DNA of 12,806 nt. It comes from Planctomycetes bacterium UBA1135. GTDB lineage: Bacteria; Planctomycetota; UBA1135. The translations under genes and the position numbers were made by a program. A model generated the notes under the pieces. It made no database searches. It was not told the origin of the DNA and was given only the letters and a program-made list of their open reading frames with translations. The DNA is taken from contig DCAK01000119.1 of NCBI GenBank assembly GCA_002311925.1, positions 28,133 to 40,938 of the forward strand, written 5' to 3'. Shown here piece by piece: positions 6,776 to 12,806 of the stretch. How positions within the stretch are numbered: the first letter of the stretch is position 1; each line of letters begins with the position of its first letter.

Positions 6776-8147
6776 CCGACAGCGGGATGGGGGAAGCCCG
6801 CCAATCTTCCTGCTTCTGCCGGGGGAGGTGAAGACGGAAACGGTCGAGGAAGAAGGGGCGCCTCAAGCCTGCCTCCAGGAAGGCCCCGTGGGTCAGGAGC
6901 AATTCAACCGAACCCGAGGCATGGAGAATCACCTTGAGGGAATCCGCGGCCAGGGTCTTCACCAACCGACCCGACCCGTTGTACCAATCAATCTGGACTC
7001 TCTCCAACCGGTCGGAAAGAACTCCCCCCAGCTGGGTGAGTCGGTAGTAGCCGGCGGGACGGCGGACCGTCAGGAATTTGTTGATGGCCTCCTGCACGAT
7101 GGCCTTGTCCAGGGGAGAGTCCGGATTGGGGTCGGGGACGCTGGTTTCCACGGATGCCGCGGTCCCGGTATCCGGTTTGCGAACACCCAGAGCTGGGAAT
7201 TGTTCAAGCCAGACCTCAGGGCGAATTCCGGCGAGGTCGAGCCGAAACCCGCTCGAAGAGAAGGGAATTCTCTTGCCGCTCCGGAGCCGATGCCCCTTGT
7301 TGAACTTCAAGATGAGGGTGGAGGTCATGACCTGGAGTTCCAGGTGGACTTCCTCGGCAACCAGAGCTCCTCGCAAGGAACCTTCGGGGCTCCATTCAAA
7401 CAGGACCACATCCGTGAGTCGGGTTCCTCCTGAATCGAAAGCCCCCTTCCTGAAACGAAGCCATGGGTAGCCATCGGCTGCCATGAGGGCGTTCAAGGAA
7501 TCCAACCAGGGTTGGGGCTCCACATCCGGTTCGGGAGTCGTTTCCAATTCAGAAAAGGAGGCATATTCCGGGCGAAAGGGCCAGCTGTCGGAAGCCGGCG
7601 AGGGCCGAGTTTCAATCCCGGGCATGGCAGCCACCGTCCTCAAAAAGGCGAGCTGCCTCTCTTCGCTCTCCAGGAGCCTGGTGTTCAGGGCCGCGATGGT
7701 TTCACGGTCCTGGTCCCGGAATTCACGCAAGGATGTCATTTCCGCAAGCAGGGAAGCCACTGCTTGTTCATCGATGGCCGAGGCGGGCACCTGGATGGAA
7801 ACGGGGGCCGGTTCGACGACGATGCTGGCGGCCTGGGGCAGAAAGGCCTCCAAGCGTTCCGCTTCGAGATCGGCCTGCCATTGGAAGGCGAGAAATGCCA
7901 AGCCGGCGCCGAAAACCACCGCACCCCCGCTGGCCATGGGAAGAGCCCACCGCCTACGGGAATGCCGCTCATCTTCGAGTTCGTGGATGTACTCGAGAAG
8001 GGCTTGCTGGACTTCGGCGACCCTGCGAAAAGAGCGATTCAGGGCCTGGGCTTCCTGACGCCGCAGAGCAATCTCAGATTTCCCTTTACCAGATGTGGGC
8101 AAATGAGGGTTTCGGCTTTCAGCGGAAGTGGATTCAGAATCGGTCAT
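6762..8147 (-). CDS. Uncharacterised single-pass membrane protein with coiled coils and a duplicated C-terminal domain
   Basis: I do not recognise a family for this 461-residue protein. Residues 1-66 are polar and charged, with a helical, probably coiled-coil stretch (about 25-66) ending in a basic RHSRRRW. One hydrophobic segment follows at about 67-89 (ALPMASGGAVVFGAGLAFLAF). By the positive-inside rule the N-terminus is cytoplasmic and the rest outside. Next come a short helix, a linker rich in V, P and A (106-124), a second likely coiled coil (126-172) and a proline/acidic linker (176-215). Two similar domains follow at about 219-313 and 356-449, sharing the pattern R-L-x-x-V near the start, then LxxGxRxPF and FRLxL. 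It lies directly between a lipoprotein gene (ATGA overlap) and xseA (14-bp overlap). The polypyrimidine stretch before its ATG has no Shine-Dalgarno site. A role in envelope structure or trafficking is possible but not shown. Confidence 0.85.
   Translation of the reverse strand: MTDSESTSAESRNPHLPTSGKGKSEIALRRQEAQALNRSFRRVAEVQQALLEYIHELEDERHSRRRWALPMASGGAVVFGAGLAFLAFQWQADLEAERLEAFLPQAASIVVEPAPVSIQVPASAIDEQAVASLLAEMTSLREFRDQDRETIAALNTRLLESEERQLAFLRTVAAMPGIETRPSPASDSWPFRPEYASFSELETTPEPDVEPQPWLDSLNALMAADGYPWLRFRKGAFDSGGTRLTDVVLFEWSPEGSLRGALVAEEVHLELQVMTSTLILKFNKGHRLRSGKRIPFSSSGFRLDLAGIRPEVWLEQFPALGVRKPDTGTAASVETSVPDPNPDSPLDKAIVQEAINKFLTVRRPAGYYRLTQLGGVLSDRLERVQIDWYNGSGRLVKTLAADSLKVILHASGSVELLLTHGAFLEAGLRRPFFLDRFRLHLPRQKQEDWRASPIPLSDGAL
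6801..7493 (-). repeat. Intragenic tandem domain duplication in the membrane protein gene
   Basis: The encoded residues about 219-313 (7209-7493) and 356-449 (6801-7082) align over about 95 residues with nearly no gaps. Shared positions include an N near the start, DRL/TRL followed by V two or three residues on, a central W, a G-L pair, LRSGKRIPF against LEAGLRRPF, FRLDL against FRLHL, and a terminal W. The match is at protein level only; the DNA repeats are too diverged to be recent. Confidence 0.65.
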
Positions 8148-8719
8148 GGAGAGGAGGGAGAGGGAGTTTCCTGCAGAAACTTGCGTCGCTCGGATTCCGT
8201 CCAGCGCCTCGGCTCCAGAAAAACTTCCTCCTGTCCTGACTCCCAGCGTAACGGTACCGGGGGTCCGGAAGAAAGAGGTTCTCCCATGAAAAGGAAACTG
8301 CGCCTATGGGCGCCGGAGGCGATGGGAGAGGGACCTCCCCGCCCCAAGCCTTCCCAAATCAGACGCTCCCGGGCACTCAACCCTTCCGCCGGAATCCCGA
8401 AGCCTTCCCATGGAATTCCGCCACGGGGAAACACCCTTCCGCTTTCGCCAAGGAGGGCGGGAGCTCCGAGAATGTGAATACGAAACAGATCGCGCCCTTC
8501 GGGCACATGGAGAACGCGCTTGAGAACCACCTCCTCCGCCTGATCGAAAAACCCATCCGGGGAGGGGTCCAAGCCTTCGGCAACCACCCAAAGGCCCCCG
8601 GGCGTTTCCCCCACCCAGGCCAGCCTGGCCTCCAGTTCCTCAGGAACCCGGGACGGGGAAGACGCCTCGCTTCCCCCACACGCGGGGAGCATGAGAAGGC
8701 CAAAAAAAAAAGCCCTCAC
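8144..8719 (-). CDS. Putative lipoprotein of unknown function
   Basis: This 191-residue protein begins with a short basic residue, a hydrophobic stretch and a lipobox: VRAFFFGLLMLPAC, with Cys14 as the expected lipidated residue after signal peptidase II cleavage, then GGSEAS. The start is a GTG at 8719 that overlaps the stop of the upstream HEAT-like gene as GTGA. The frame stays open much further (to 8935) but that extension lies wholly within the upstream gene and would bury the signal peptide. The mature part has no recognisable domain: a likely beta-rich region (LAWVGETPGGLWVVAEGL; LFRIHILGAPALL), glycine- and proline-rich loops, and a charged C-terminus (RRWTESERRKFLQE). A run of ten T residues in the coding strand encodes FFF in the signal peptide. 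It overlaps the following membrane-protein gene by 4 bp (ATGA), so the two are probably co-translated and may work together at the envelope. Confidence 0.78.
   Translation of the reverse strand: MRAFFFGLLMLPACGGSEASSPSRVPEELEARLAWVGETPGGLWVVAEGLDPSPDGFFDQAEEVVLKRVLHVPEGRDLFRIHILGAPALLGESGRVFPRGGIPWEGFGIPAEGLSARERLIWEGLGRGGPSPIASGAHRRSFLFMGEPLSSGPPVPLRWESGQEEVFLEPRRWTESERRKFLQETPSPSSP
8702..8711 (-). repeat. Ten-base homopolymer (A10 on plus, T10 on coding strand) inside lipoprotein signal peptide
   Basis: Ten uninterrupted A on the plus strand encode the FFF of the lipoprotein signal peptide, eight bases downstream of its GTG start codon's first base. In this high-GC sequence such a run is exceptional. 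It is a plausible site for replication or RNA-polymerase slippage, which would shift the frame before the mature protein. It could also be a sequencing indel site. Confidence 0.85.
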
Positions 8720-9531
8720 TCGCGATCCTTCCAGACGGCTTTGTTCTTCTTGTTCTTGTTCCACCACCGGGTCCAATCCTGGGCATCGCGGAAATCCTGC
8801 CCGGTCATGATTCGAAGGGCTTTGAGCATGGGTTCGCGCACGGTTCGGTAGAGCTTCTGCGCCTCCAGATCGGCCTCCTGGGCCGTGGCGGCGGAATGGT
8901 AAGCCTCCAGTTTCTTCACCAATTGCTTGGTGCATTCCTTGCGGGTCAACCCCGGAGCATCACCGAACAAGGCCAAGGCTTCGGCGGCCTTCGCAATGAC
9001 CAGCTCCTGGTGATGGTCGAGGAGGTCGAGCAACTCCTCGGATTGCTTGAAATCCAGGGTGTATCCAACCTGGTGGACGCACCGTCCTCGAAAATCCACT
9101 TCCCGACTGAAACGCCTGTCCTCGAATGCCCTCCAAAGGTAGGGAGGCCCATGGATGCCCATTCTCCCCAGAGCGGTCACGGCGGCTCGCCAGACCCGCA
9201 TATGGGGTTCGGTGACCTTTCTCCTGGCGAAGCAGGAGAAAACAATGGCGGGGATTTCCTTCTGCTCCCCTTCCAGTTTCTTGATGGCCTTCTTGTGCTC
9301 GGAAATCTTGCCCTCCTTGATTTCAATCATGTCCTCGAGATTCTGGATGGCCTTCACGTTGTTCTGCCATCTTTGAAGCAGACCGTCCATCATGGCGATC
9401 ATTTCGTTTTCAGAATCCCTGCCCCTGACAAGCTTCTTGAAGGACGCCGATTGTTCCTTCAAATCCACGGGCGCCGCTTGAGGAGGCGTCGGCAGAGGGT
9501 GCGCCGCAATCAGGAGAAGTGCCGCAATCAT
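8716..9531 (-). CDS. Exported HEAT-like repeat protein of unknown function
   Basis: This 271-residue protein opens with a short hydrophobic segment (MIAALLLIAAHPLPTPPQAAP), which reads as an N-terminal signal peptide, probably cleaved after the alanines near residue 20. A charged helical, possibly coiled-coil region covers about 55-92. Helical repeats of HEAT type follow (about 110-190: RVWRAAVTALGRMG, then VIAKAAEALALFGD). The C-terminus has MTGQDFRDAQDWTRWW at 242-257 and a lysine-rich tail. The TGQDF...W..WW ending is a pattern I associate with planctomycete HEAT-repeat proteins; this is memory, not a search. HEAT solenoids usually bind protein partners, so a scaffold role outside the cytoplasm is plausible. 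The gene begins 2 bp after the pabC stop with no Shine-Dalgarno site, and its stop overlaps the lipoprotein start as GTGA. Confidence 0.82.
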   Translation of the reverse strand: MIAALLLIAAHPLPTPPQAAPVDLKEQSASFKKLVRGRDSENEMIAMMDGLLQRWQNNVKAIQNLEDMIEIKEGKISEHKKAIKKLEGEQKEIPAIVFSCFARRKVTEPHMRVWRAAVTALGRMGIHGPPYLWRAFEDRRFSREVDFRGRCVHQVGYTLDFKQSEELLDLLDHHQELVIAKAAEALALFGDAPGLTRKECTKQLVKKLEAYHSAATAQEADLEAQKLYRTVREPMLKALRIMTGQDFRDAQDWTRWWNKNKKNKAVWKDRE

Positions 9532-9533
9532 GT

Positions 9534-10382
9534 CTAGGGTCTAGCTAGCCGGGCGTCCCAGGTATCCCTCCAGGCGGATTGAACCTTGGGGAGAAGGGGC
9601 CCAGCGGCCCCGGGAAGATCCAGGGACATCCCCACCATCCTAACCACGGGTTGGACTCCGAGAATGGCGCTGGTGAGCCAAATCTCGTCGGCTTGCTCAA
9701 GATCGGAGATTTCCACCCGGGTTTCCTCGGTAGGGATTCCGTTTTCCCTGCAAACGGCGAGAACTCCGGCCCGGGTGACCCCTGGGAGGATTCCGCGGTC
9801 CAAGCCGGGAGTCCGGACCACCCCATGGCGGACGACGAAGAAATTACTTGAGGTCCCTTCCGCCAAATCCCCGTCCAGGGTGGGAATCAGGGCCTCGAAG
9901 GCTCCCGCAGCCTGGGCCTTGCGTCGGGCGAGTTGAAGAGTTGCGCGGGACAAGGTCTTGGCGCCAGCCAAGGGGTCGAGGGGATCCCTCCGCATGTCGG
10001 CGATGACCAGGGCGATTTCCGCAGGGGGAGGAGCAGCCGGAGATGCGGTCCACATGCGGGAAACTCCGTCATCGCTCCTTCGGAACAGGGTCAGACGAAC
10101 TCGCCAGGAATTTTCGCGGCCCAGGCGGTCAAGGAAACGCTCCAAGCCCTCCATGGGTTCAACTCCCGCGTCCATATCAATGAGAGCCGCGCTGCGGACC
10201 AGCCGGGCGGCGTGGTCGCCCAGGTAGGGAGTCGGCAGACCGTCCTTGACCAGGAAGGCCTCGAAGACTCCCTCTCCGCGGAGAACCCCCGGCATGCCTG
10301 CGCAAAGGGCGGGAGCCTCCGGTTCCAAATCCCGACCGTCCAGGGTCAGGAATGCTGGATTTTCGTATGCGCTTCGATGCAT
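9534..10382 (-). CDS. pabC: Class IV aminotransferase, probable aminodeoxychorismate lyase
   Basis: This 282-residue enzyme has the fold type IV PLP signature. There is RGEGVFEAF at 35-43, the Schiff-base lysine at K142 (AGAKTLSRATL), AEGTSSNFFVV at 174-184, LDRGILPGVTRAGV at 194-207 and LTSAILGVQPV at 236-246. The same family includes branched-chain and D-amino-acid aminotransferases. The lyase assignment (4-amino-4-deoxychorismate to p-aminobenzoate plus pyruvate, for folate) rests on its place directly after pabB. The start ATG at 10382 lies 37 bp inside pabB in another frame. The frame is open to 10547, but the family fold begins at about NPAFLTLDGRDL, so the longer form would only add a shadow of pabB. 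The stop lies in a cluster of three CTAG tetramers. Confidence 0.86.
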   Translation of the reverse strand: MHRSAYENPAFLTLDGRDLEPEAPALCAGMPGVLRGEGVFEAFLVKDGLPTPYLGDHAARLVRSAALIDMDAGVEPMEGLERFLDRLGRENSWRVRLTLFRRSDDGVSRMWTASPAAPPPAEIALVIADMRRDPLDPLAGAKTLSRATLQLARRKAQAAGAFEALIPTLDGDLAEGTSSNFFVVRHGVVRTPGLDRGILPGVTRAGVLAVCRENGIPTEETRVEISDLEQADEIWLTSAILGVQPVVRMVGMSLDLPGAAGPLLPKVQSAWRDTWDARLARP

Positions 10383-11746
10383 GGGCCGAGAAAACGGGCC
10401 TTGAGAAGGGTTTCCTCCCACTCGCGGGCGGGTTCGGAATCCCAAACGATACCGGCCCCGACGCGCAAGGAAAGACGCCGTGGACAAGCTTCGGCGGTGC
10501 GGATGAGAACCGAAAAAGCCCCTCGCGGGGTTCCCGGTCTCCACCATCCCAGGGCCCCGCAGTAGGGCCCCCGAGCCACGCCTTCCAATTCAGCAATGGC
10601 CTGGAGGGCGCGAACCTTGGGGGCGCCGGAAATGGAGGCGGGAGGAAAGGTGGCTCCGAGAAGAGCGGAAAGCCCGTCCTCGGGATTCCAGGTTCCCTGG
10701 ATGCGGGCGGTTCGATGGAACAGGGTCGGGAAGGCTTCCACCTCTCCCGCATTGAGGACCTGGACTCCGCCTGGAGGGGCGAGGCGGCCGAGGTCGTGCC
10801 GAGCCATGTCCACGATCATGGTCAGCTCGGCGACTTCCTTGGGTGACATTTCCAGGCCCGAGGCTTGAGCTGCATCCTCAAGAGGCTCGGCGCTCCGGGG
10901 AGCGGTTCCCTTGATGGGACGGGTTTCCAGGCGGTCCCCTTCCACGGAGAGAAACAACTCGGGAGACCAGGACAACAGTGAGCGACCCTGCTCGTCCTCC
11001 CAGTAGGCGCTCATGGATGTGGGCTGGGATTCTCGAATTCCGGAATAAAGCGCGCGAGGATTACCAGGGGCCGGAGCCACGAGCCTATGGGAAAGGTTGG
11101 CCTGAAAAAGTTCCCCTTCTCCAATCCATTTGCGGAGGGTCTCCACCCCGGATTCGAAGTCCTTCGGACTGGTTTCGGGAACGAGGTGTCCTGCTTGCTC
11201 GAAGCGGGCCGGGGGGGCGGCCAAGAGGCGGCGAAACTCTTCCTCCCACCCCTTTCTTTCTTCCGCCTCGGAGTTTTGGCTTTCAGCCCAGAGAAGTTTG
11301 AAGCCGCCCTGGGGGTCGAAGAGGACTCCCCCACGATATCGATTGAAATCCCAGTCTGGCAATGGGGAGCCGGCGCCTTGGTTCCAGGGAAAGGGTTCCC
11401 ATGCATGACCGCTTTCAAAGCTGAGCCATCCCGCCCAGGCAGGACCCAGCGGGAGGGTGGGATCGTCGGCCTCCCAAATTTCACCCCGGCAAGCTTCATC
11501 CAGGGCGGCCCCCGGATTGCCGACCGAGAGGGGCCATCTTCCCGCGGGACCCTGTCCCGGGGACGGGGTTCCGGGAGTCACCCGCCCTCTACAAGATGCG
11601 TCCGGATTCCAGCCCAGGAAGGTCCACCCTCTGCCATCCGAACTGTCGAGGAGAACCGGCCTGGTTGCCCTCGGCAGGGCTTGCAGCATCTGCACAGGGG
11701 TCGGCCCCTCCCCTTCGGCAAGGATGCGGACGGAAAGAATCTCCAT
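10346..11746 (-). CDS. pabB: Aminodeoxychorismate synthase component I (PabB)
   Basis: This 466-residue chorismate-binding enzyme uses chorismate and ammonia or glutamine to make 4-amino-4-deoxychorismate. The C-terminal catalytic domain carries ELFQANLSH at 212-220, RPIKGTAPR at 276-284, AELTMIVDMARHDLGRL at 306-322, FPPASISGAPKVRALQ at 367-382, ELEGVARGPYCGALGWW at 386-402 and a C-terminal GAGIVWDSEP. Lys279 in PIKGT is the mark of PabB; anthranilate synthase has PIAGT. It is followed at once by pabC; the glutaminase partner pabA is not in the window. The ATG at 11746 is chosen because the open frame beyond it runs antisense through the divergent recombinase. This would be the first gene of the ten-gene minus-strand run. 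Confidence 0.93.
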   Translation of the reverse strand: MEILSVRILAEGEGPTPVQMLQALPRATRPVLLDSSDGRGWTFLGWNPDASCRGRVTPGTPSPGQGPAGRWPLSVGNPGAALDEACRGEIWEADDPTLPLGPAWAGWLSFESGHAWEPFPWNQGAGSPLPDWDFNRYRGGVLFDPQGGFKLLWAESQNSEAEERKGWEEEFRRLLAAPPARFEQAGHLVPETSPKDFESGVETLRKWIGEGELFQANLSHRLVAPAPGNPRALYSGIRESQPTSMSAYWEDEQGRSLLSWSPELFLSVEGDRLETRPIKGTAPRSAEPLEDAAQASGLEMSPKEVAELTMIVDMARHDLGRLAPPGGVQVLNAGEVEAFPTLFHRTARIQGTWNPEDGLSALLGATFPPASISGAPKVRALQAIAELEGVARGPYCGALGWWRPGTPRGAFSVLIRTAEACPRRLSLRVGAGIVWDSEPAREWEETLLKARFLGPCIEAHTKIQHS

Positions 11747-11752
11747 GCGGCC

Positions 11753-11759
11753 TATTATG
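11753..11759. promoter_or_regulatory. Candidate shared -10 element between divergent pabB and the recombinase
   Basis: The 21-bp gap between the two start codons contains GGCCTATTATGGCC (11749-11762 region). TATTAT (plus) and CATAAT (minus) each match the bacterial -10 consensus TATAAT at five of six positions. From either, transcription would begin within a few bases of the ATG, so both mRNAs could be leaderless. I find no good -35 hexamer on either strand. This is a weak prediction. Confidence 0.25.
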
Positions 11760-11767
11760 GCCCCCCC

Positions 11768-12664
11768 ATGGGGACTCTCGAGCGGGCCCGACACGACTTC
11801 CTCGCCCACTTGCGCCAAGCGCGAAGGCTGAGTCCGCACACCTTGAGGGCCTATGGAGCCGACCTGGAACGGTTGCTTCAATTCCTCGGGGAGGAGGGCT
11901 CCCGGCCTTCTCCCAGGGACATCCAAGCATCCCGCCTCAGGTTGCATCTGGGTCGACTGGCCGACCACGGTTTGGGCCCCAGTTCTCTTTCTCGGCATCT
12001 CTCCACCTTGAAAACCTTCTTCGGGTGGTTGGAGGCAGAGGGGAGAATCCTTTCCAATCCCACCACCCTGCTCCGGGGGCCCAGGAGGCGAAGAAAGATT
12101 CCGCGCTACCTGGAGGAGGAGGAGGTCGAAGCCCTGCTGGCCGCCCCCCAGGAGGGCGACCCTGAGGGAAGAAGAGACCGGGCCATCCTGGAAACCCTCT
12201 ATTCCACGGGTTGTCGTGTCTCGGAATTGGTTGGATTGGACGAGGCCCATGTCGACCTGGACCGAGGAGTGGTCCTCATCCGTGGCAAGGGAGCCAAGGA
12301 GAGGATGGGAATGCTGGGGAAGCCCGCCCAGGACGCCCTTGTCGGATACATGGATTCCAAAGCTCTCCAAGACCTCAATCGAAGCCCGCTCTTTCTCAAT
12401 CGATTCGACAGAAGGCTGTCCTCCCGGTCGGTGGCGGAAATCCTCCGCAAGTCCCTTCTCCGGTCGGGAATTTCCCGCCATTGCTCTCCTCACACTTTGC
12501 GGCATTCCTTCGCCACCCATCTTCTGCGCCGCGGGGCCGACCTGAGGACGGTCCAGGAGCTTCTCGGCCATGCCGACCTGGGAAGCACCCAAATCTACAC
12601 CCATGTGGATGTGGAAGGGCTGCGCAGTCTCTACCAACAGGCCCACCCCCTCGCCGAGTCATGA
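11768..12664 (+). CDS. Tyrosine recombinase XerC/XerD
   Basis: This 298-residue site-specific recombinase has the size and layout of XerC/XerD, which resolve chromosome dimers at dif during division. The N-terminal SAM-like core-binding domain spans about 1-90 (SPHTLRAYGADLERLLQFL at 22-40). The catalytic domain holds all six active residues: R150 (STGCRVSEL), K174 (IRGKGAKER), H242 and R245 (SPHTLRHSFATHLL), H268 (LLGHADLGSTQIYTHV) and nucleophile Y277. Nothing decides between XerC and XerD, so no symbol is given. The ATG at 11768 follows seven C residues and lies in a CCCCATGGGG palindrome with no Shine-Dalgarno site. The frame is open upstream to 11087 but that is antisense to pabB. The compact form, no excisionase and no phage genes nearby argue for the housekeeping role over an integrase. 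Confidence 0.95.
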   Translation: MGTLERARHDFLAHLRQARRLSPHTLRAYGADLERLLQFLGEEGSRPSPRDIQASRLRLHLGRLADHGLGPSSLSRHLSTLKTFFGWLEAEGRILSNPTTLLRGPRRRRKIPRYLEEEEVEALLAAPQEGDPEGRRDRAILETLYSTGCRVSELVGLDEAHVDLDRGVVLIRGKGAKERMGMLGKPAQDALVGYMDSKALQDLNRSPLFLNRFDRRLSSRSVAEILRKSLLRSGISRHCSPHTLRHSFATHLLRRGADLRTVQELLGHADLGSTQIYTHVDVEGLRSLYQQAHPLAES

Positions 12665-12692
12665 AAAAACCCGCCGACAGATAGTCGGCGGG
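12664..12692 (-). terminator. Intrinsic terminator for tRNA-Glu, abutting the recombinase stop
   Basis: A perfect 9-bp stem (CCCGCCGAC at 12670-12678 with GTCGGCGGG at 12684-12692) encloses a 5-nt loop. Read on the minus strand it is followed by six T (12669-12664), the standard rho-independent form. On the plus strand the stem is followed by AAGATTGG, so it would be a poor terminator for the recombinase gene, although the run of A before it leaves only the hairpin to stall polymerase. The last T overlaps the recombinase TGA. Confidence 0.85.
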
Positions 12693-12697
12693 AAGAT

Positions 12698-12775
12698 TGG
12701 TGACCCCAAGGGGATTCGAACCCCTGTTGCCAGGATGAAAACCTGGTGTCCTAGGCCAAACTAGACGATGGGGCC
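12698..12775 (-). tRNA. tRNA-Glu (anticodon TTC)
   Basis: On the minus strand the gene starts GGCCCCATCGTCTAG and ends GGGGTCACCA, with CCA encoded. The acceptor stem pairs 7 bp (one G-U). The D arm is GTC/GAC with a loop about two bases longer than in E. coli. The anticodon stem CCAGG/CCTGG encloses TTTTCAT, giving anticodon TTC. The T arm is AGGGG-TTCGAAT-CCCCT. The sequence closely resembles E. coli tRNA-Glu. It is followed 5 bases later by an intrinsic terminator, so it is probably the last or only gene of its transcript. Confidence 0.97.
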
Positions 12776-12806
12776 ATGTCCTGTCGTCGCACTCCCGGTC
12801 GGTCGT

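Larger units (their letters stand above)
1535..11746 (-). other. Predicted ten-gene operon pabB-pabC-(three unknown)-xseA-xseB-ispA-dxs-nadK
   Basis: The ten minus-strand genes overlap by 37, 4, 4, 14, 4, 20, 4 and 8 bp, with one 2-bp gap (pabC to the HEAT-like gene). There is no room for internal terminators between them. Four junctions are 4-bp overlaps (ATGA or GTGA), the classic sign of coupled reinitiation. Only ispA has a strong Shine-Dalgarno site. Co-transcription is inferred from spacing; internal promoters inside genes cannot be excluded. Confidence 0.75.

Noticed and set aside
8720..8935. Extension of the lipoprotein frame to an upstream ATG
   Set aside because: It lies within the HEAT-like gene and would place the lipobox in the middle of the protein, where it could not act as a signal.
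11087..11767. Long N-terminal extension of the recombinase frame
   Set aside because: It is antisense to conserved pabB sequence, and XerC/XerD proteins start about where the ATG at 11768 lies.
11747..12646. Long upstream extension of the pabB frame
   Set aside because: It runs antisense through the recombinase catalytic domain, and the chorismate-binding fold is complete from the ATG at 11746.
11768..12775. Integrative element: tyrosine recombinase beside a tRNA gene
   Set aside because: The recombinase has the size and motifs of housekeeping XerC/XerD, no cargo, excisionase or phage genes are visible, and I see no duplicated tRNA 3' end that would mark an attachment site.
1..12806. CRISPR array, insertion sequence, toxin-antitoxin or defence system
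   Set aside because: No regularly spaced direct repeats, transposase motifs or small two-gene toxin pairs are visible on either strand.

Overview
This window is about 12.8 kb of high-GC bacterial chromosome packed with housekeeping genes, with almost no non-coding DNA. No stretch over 300 bases lacks a gene. The only gaps are 9532-9533 (2 bp), 11747-11767 (21 bp, divergent starts), 12665-12697 (terminator) and 12776-12806 (upstream of a tRNA, nothing recognisable). The organism cannot be named from this sequence. High GC, weak use of Shine-Dalgarno sites and an exported HEAT-like protein ending in MTGQDFRDAQDWTRWW suggest a Planctomycetota-like Gram-negative lineage; this is a low-to-moderate confidence inference.

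Left end (1-1544, plus strand): the 3' end of a glutamate dehydrogenase gene is followed, with an 8-bp overlap, by a complete second paralogue. The second copy has lost both active-site lysines and the active-site serine of the family but keeps its NAD-binding fold. The pair therefore looks like a catalytic plus non-catalytic (regulatory) heteromeric glutamate dehydrogenase, as known from Thermus thermophilus GdhA/GdhB.

Centre (1535-11746, minus strand): ten genes run in one direction, each overlapping its neighbour or separated by at most 2 bp. In transcription order they are pabB, pabC, an exported HEAT-like protein, a lipoprotein, a single-pass membrane protein with a duplicated domain, xseA, xseB, ispA, dxs and nadK. 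Functions cover p-aminobenzoate synthesis for folate, exonuclease VII, isoprenoid precursor and farnesyl diphosphate synthesis, and NADP supply. xseA-xseB-ispA-dxs is a classic bacterial neighbourhood; the three envelope-type genes of unknown function between pabC and xseA are its novel part. nadK converges on the second dehydrogenase, the two coding ends overlapping by 10 bp.

Right end (11747-12806): a XerC/XerD-type tyrosine recombinase starts divergently only 21 bp from pabB. Downstream is a tRNA-Glu(TTC) gene on the minus strand, whose intrinsic terminator fills the space up to the recombinase stop codon.

I see no CRISPR array, insertion sequence, prophage or defence system. The points most worth following are the catalytically dead dehydrogenase paralogue and the uncharacterised envelope trio.
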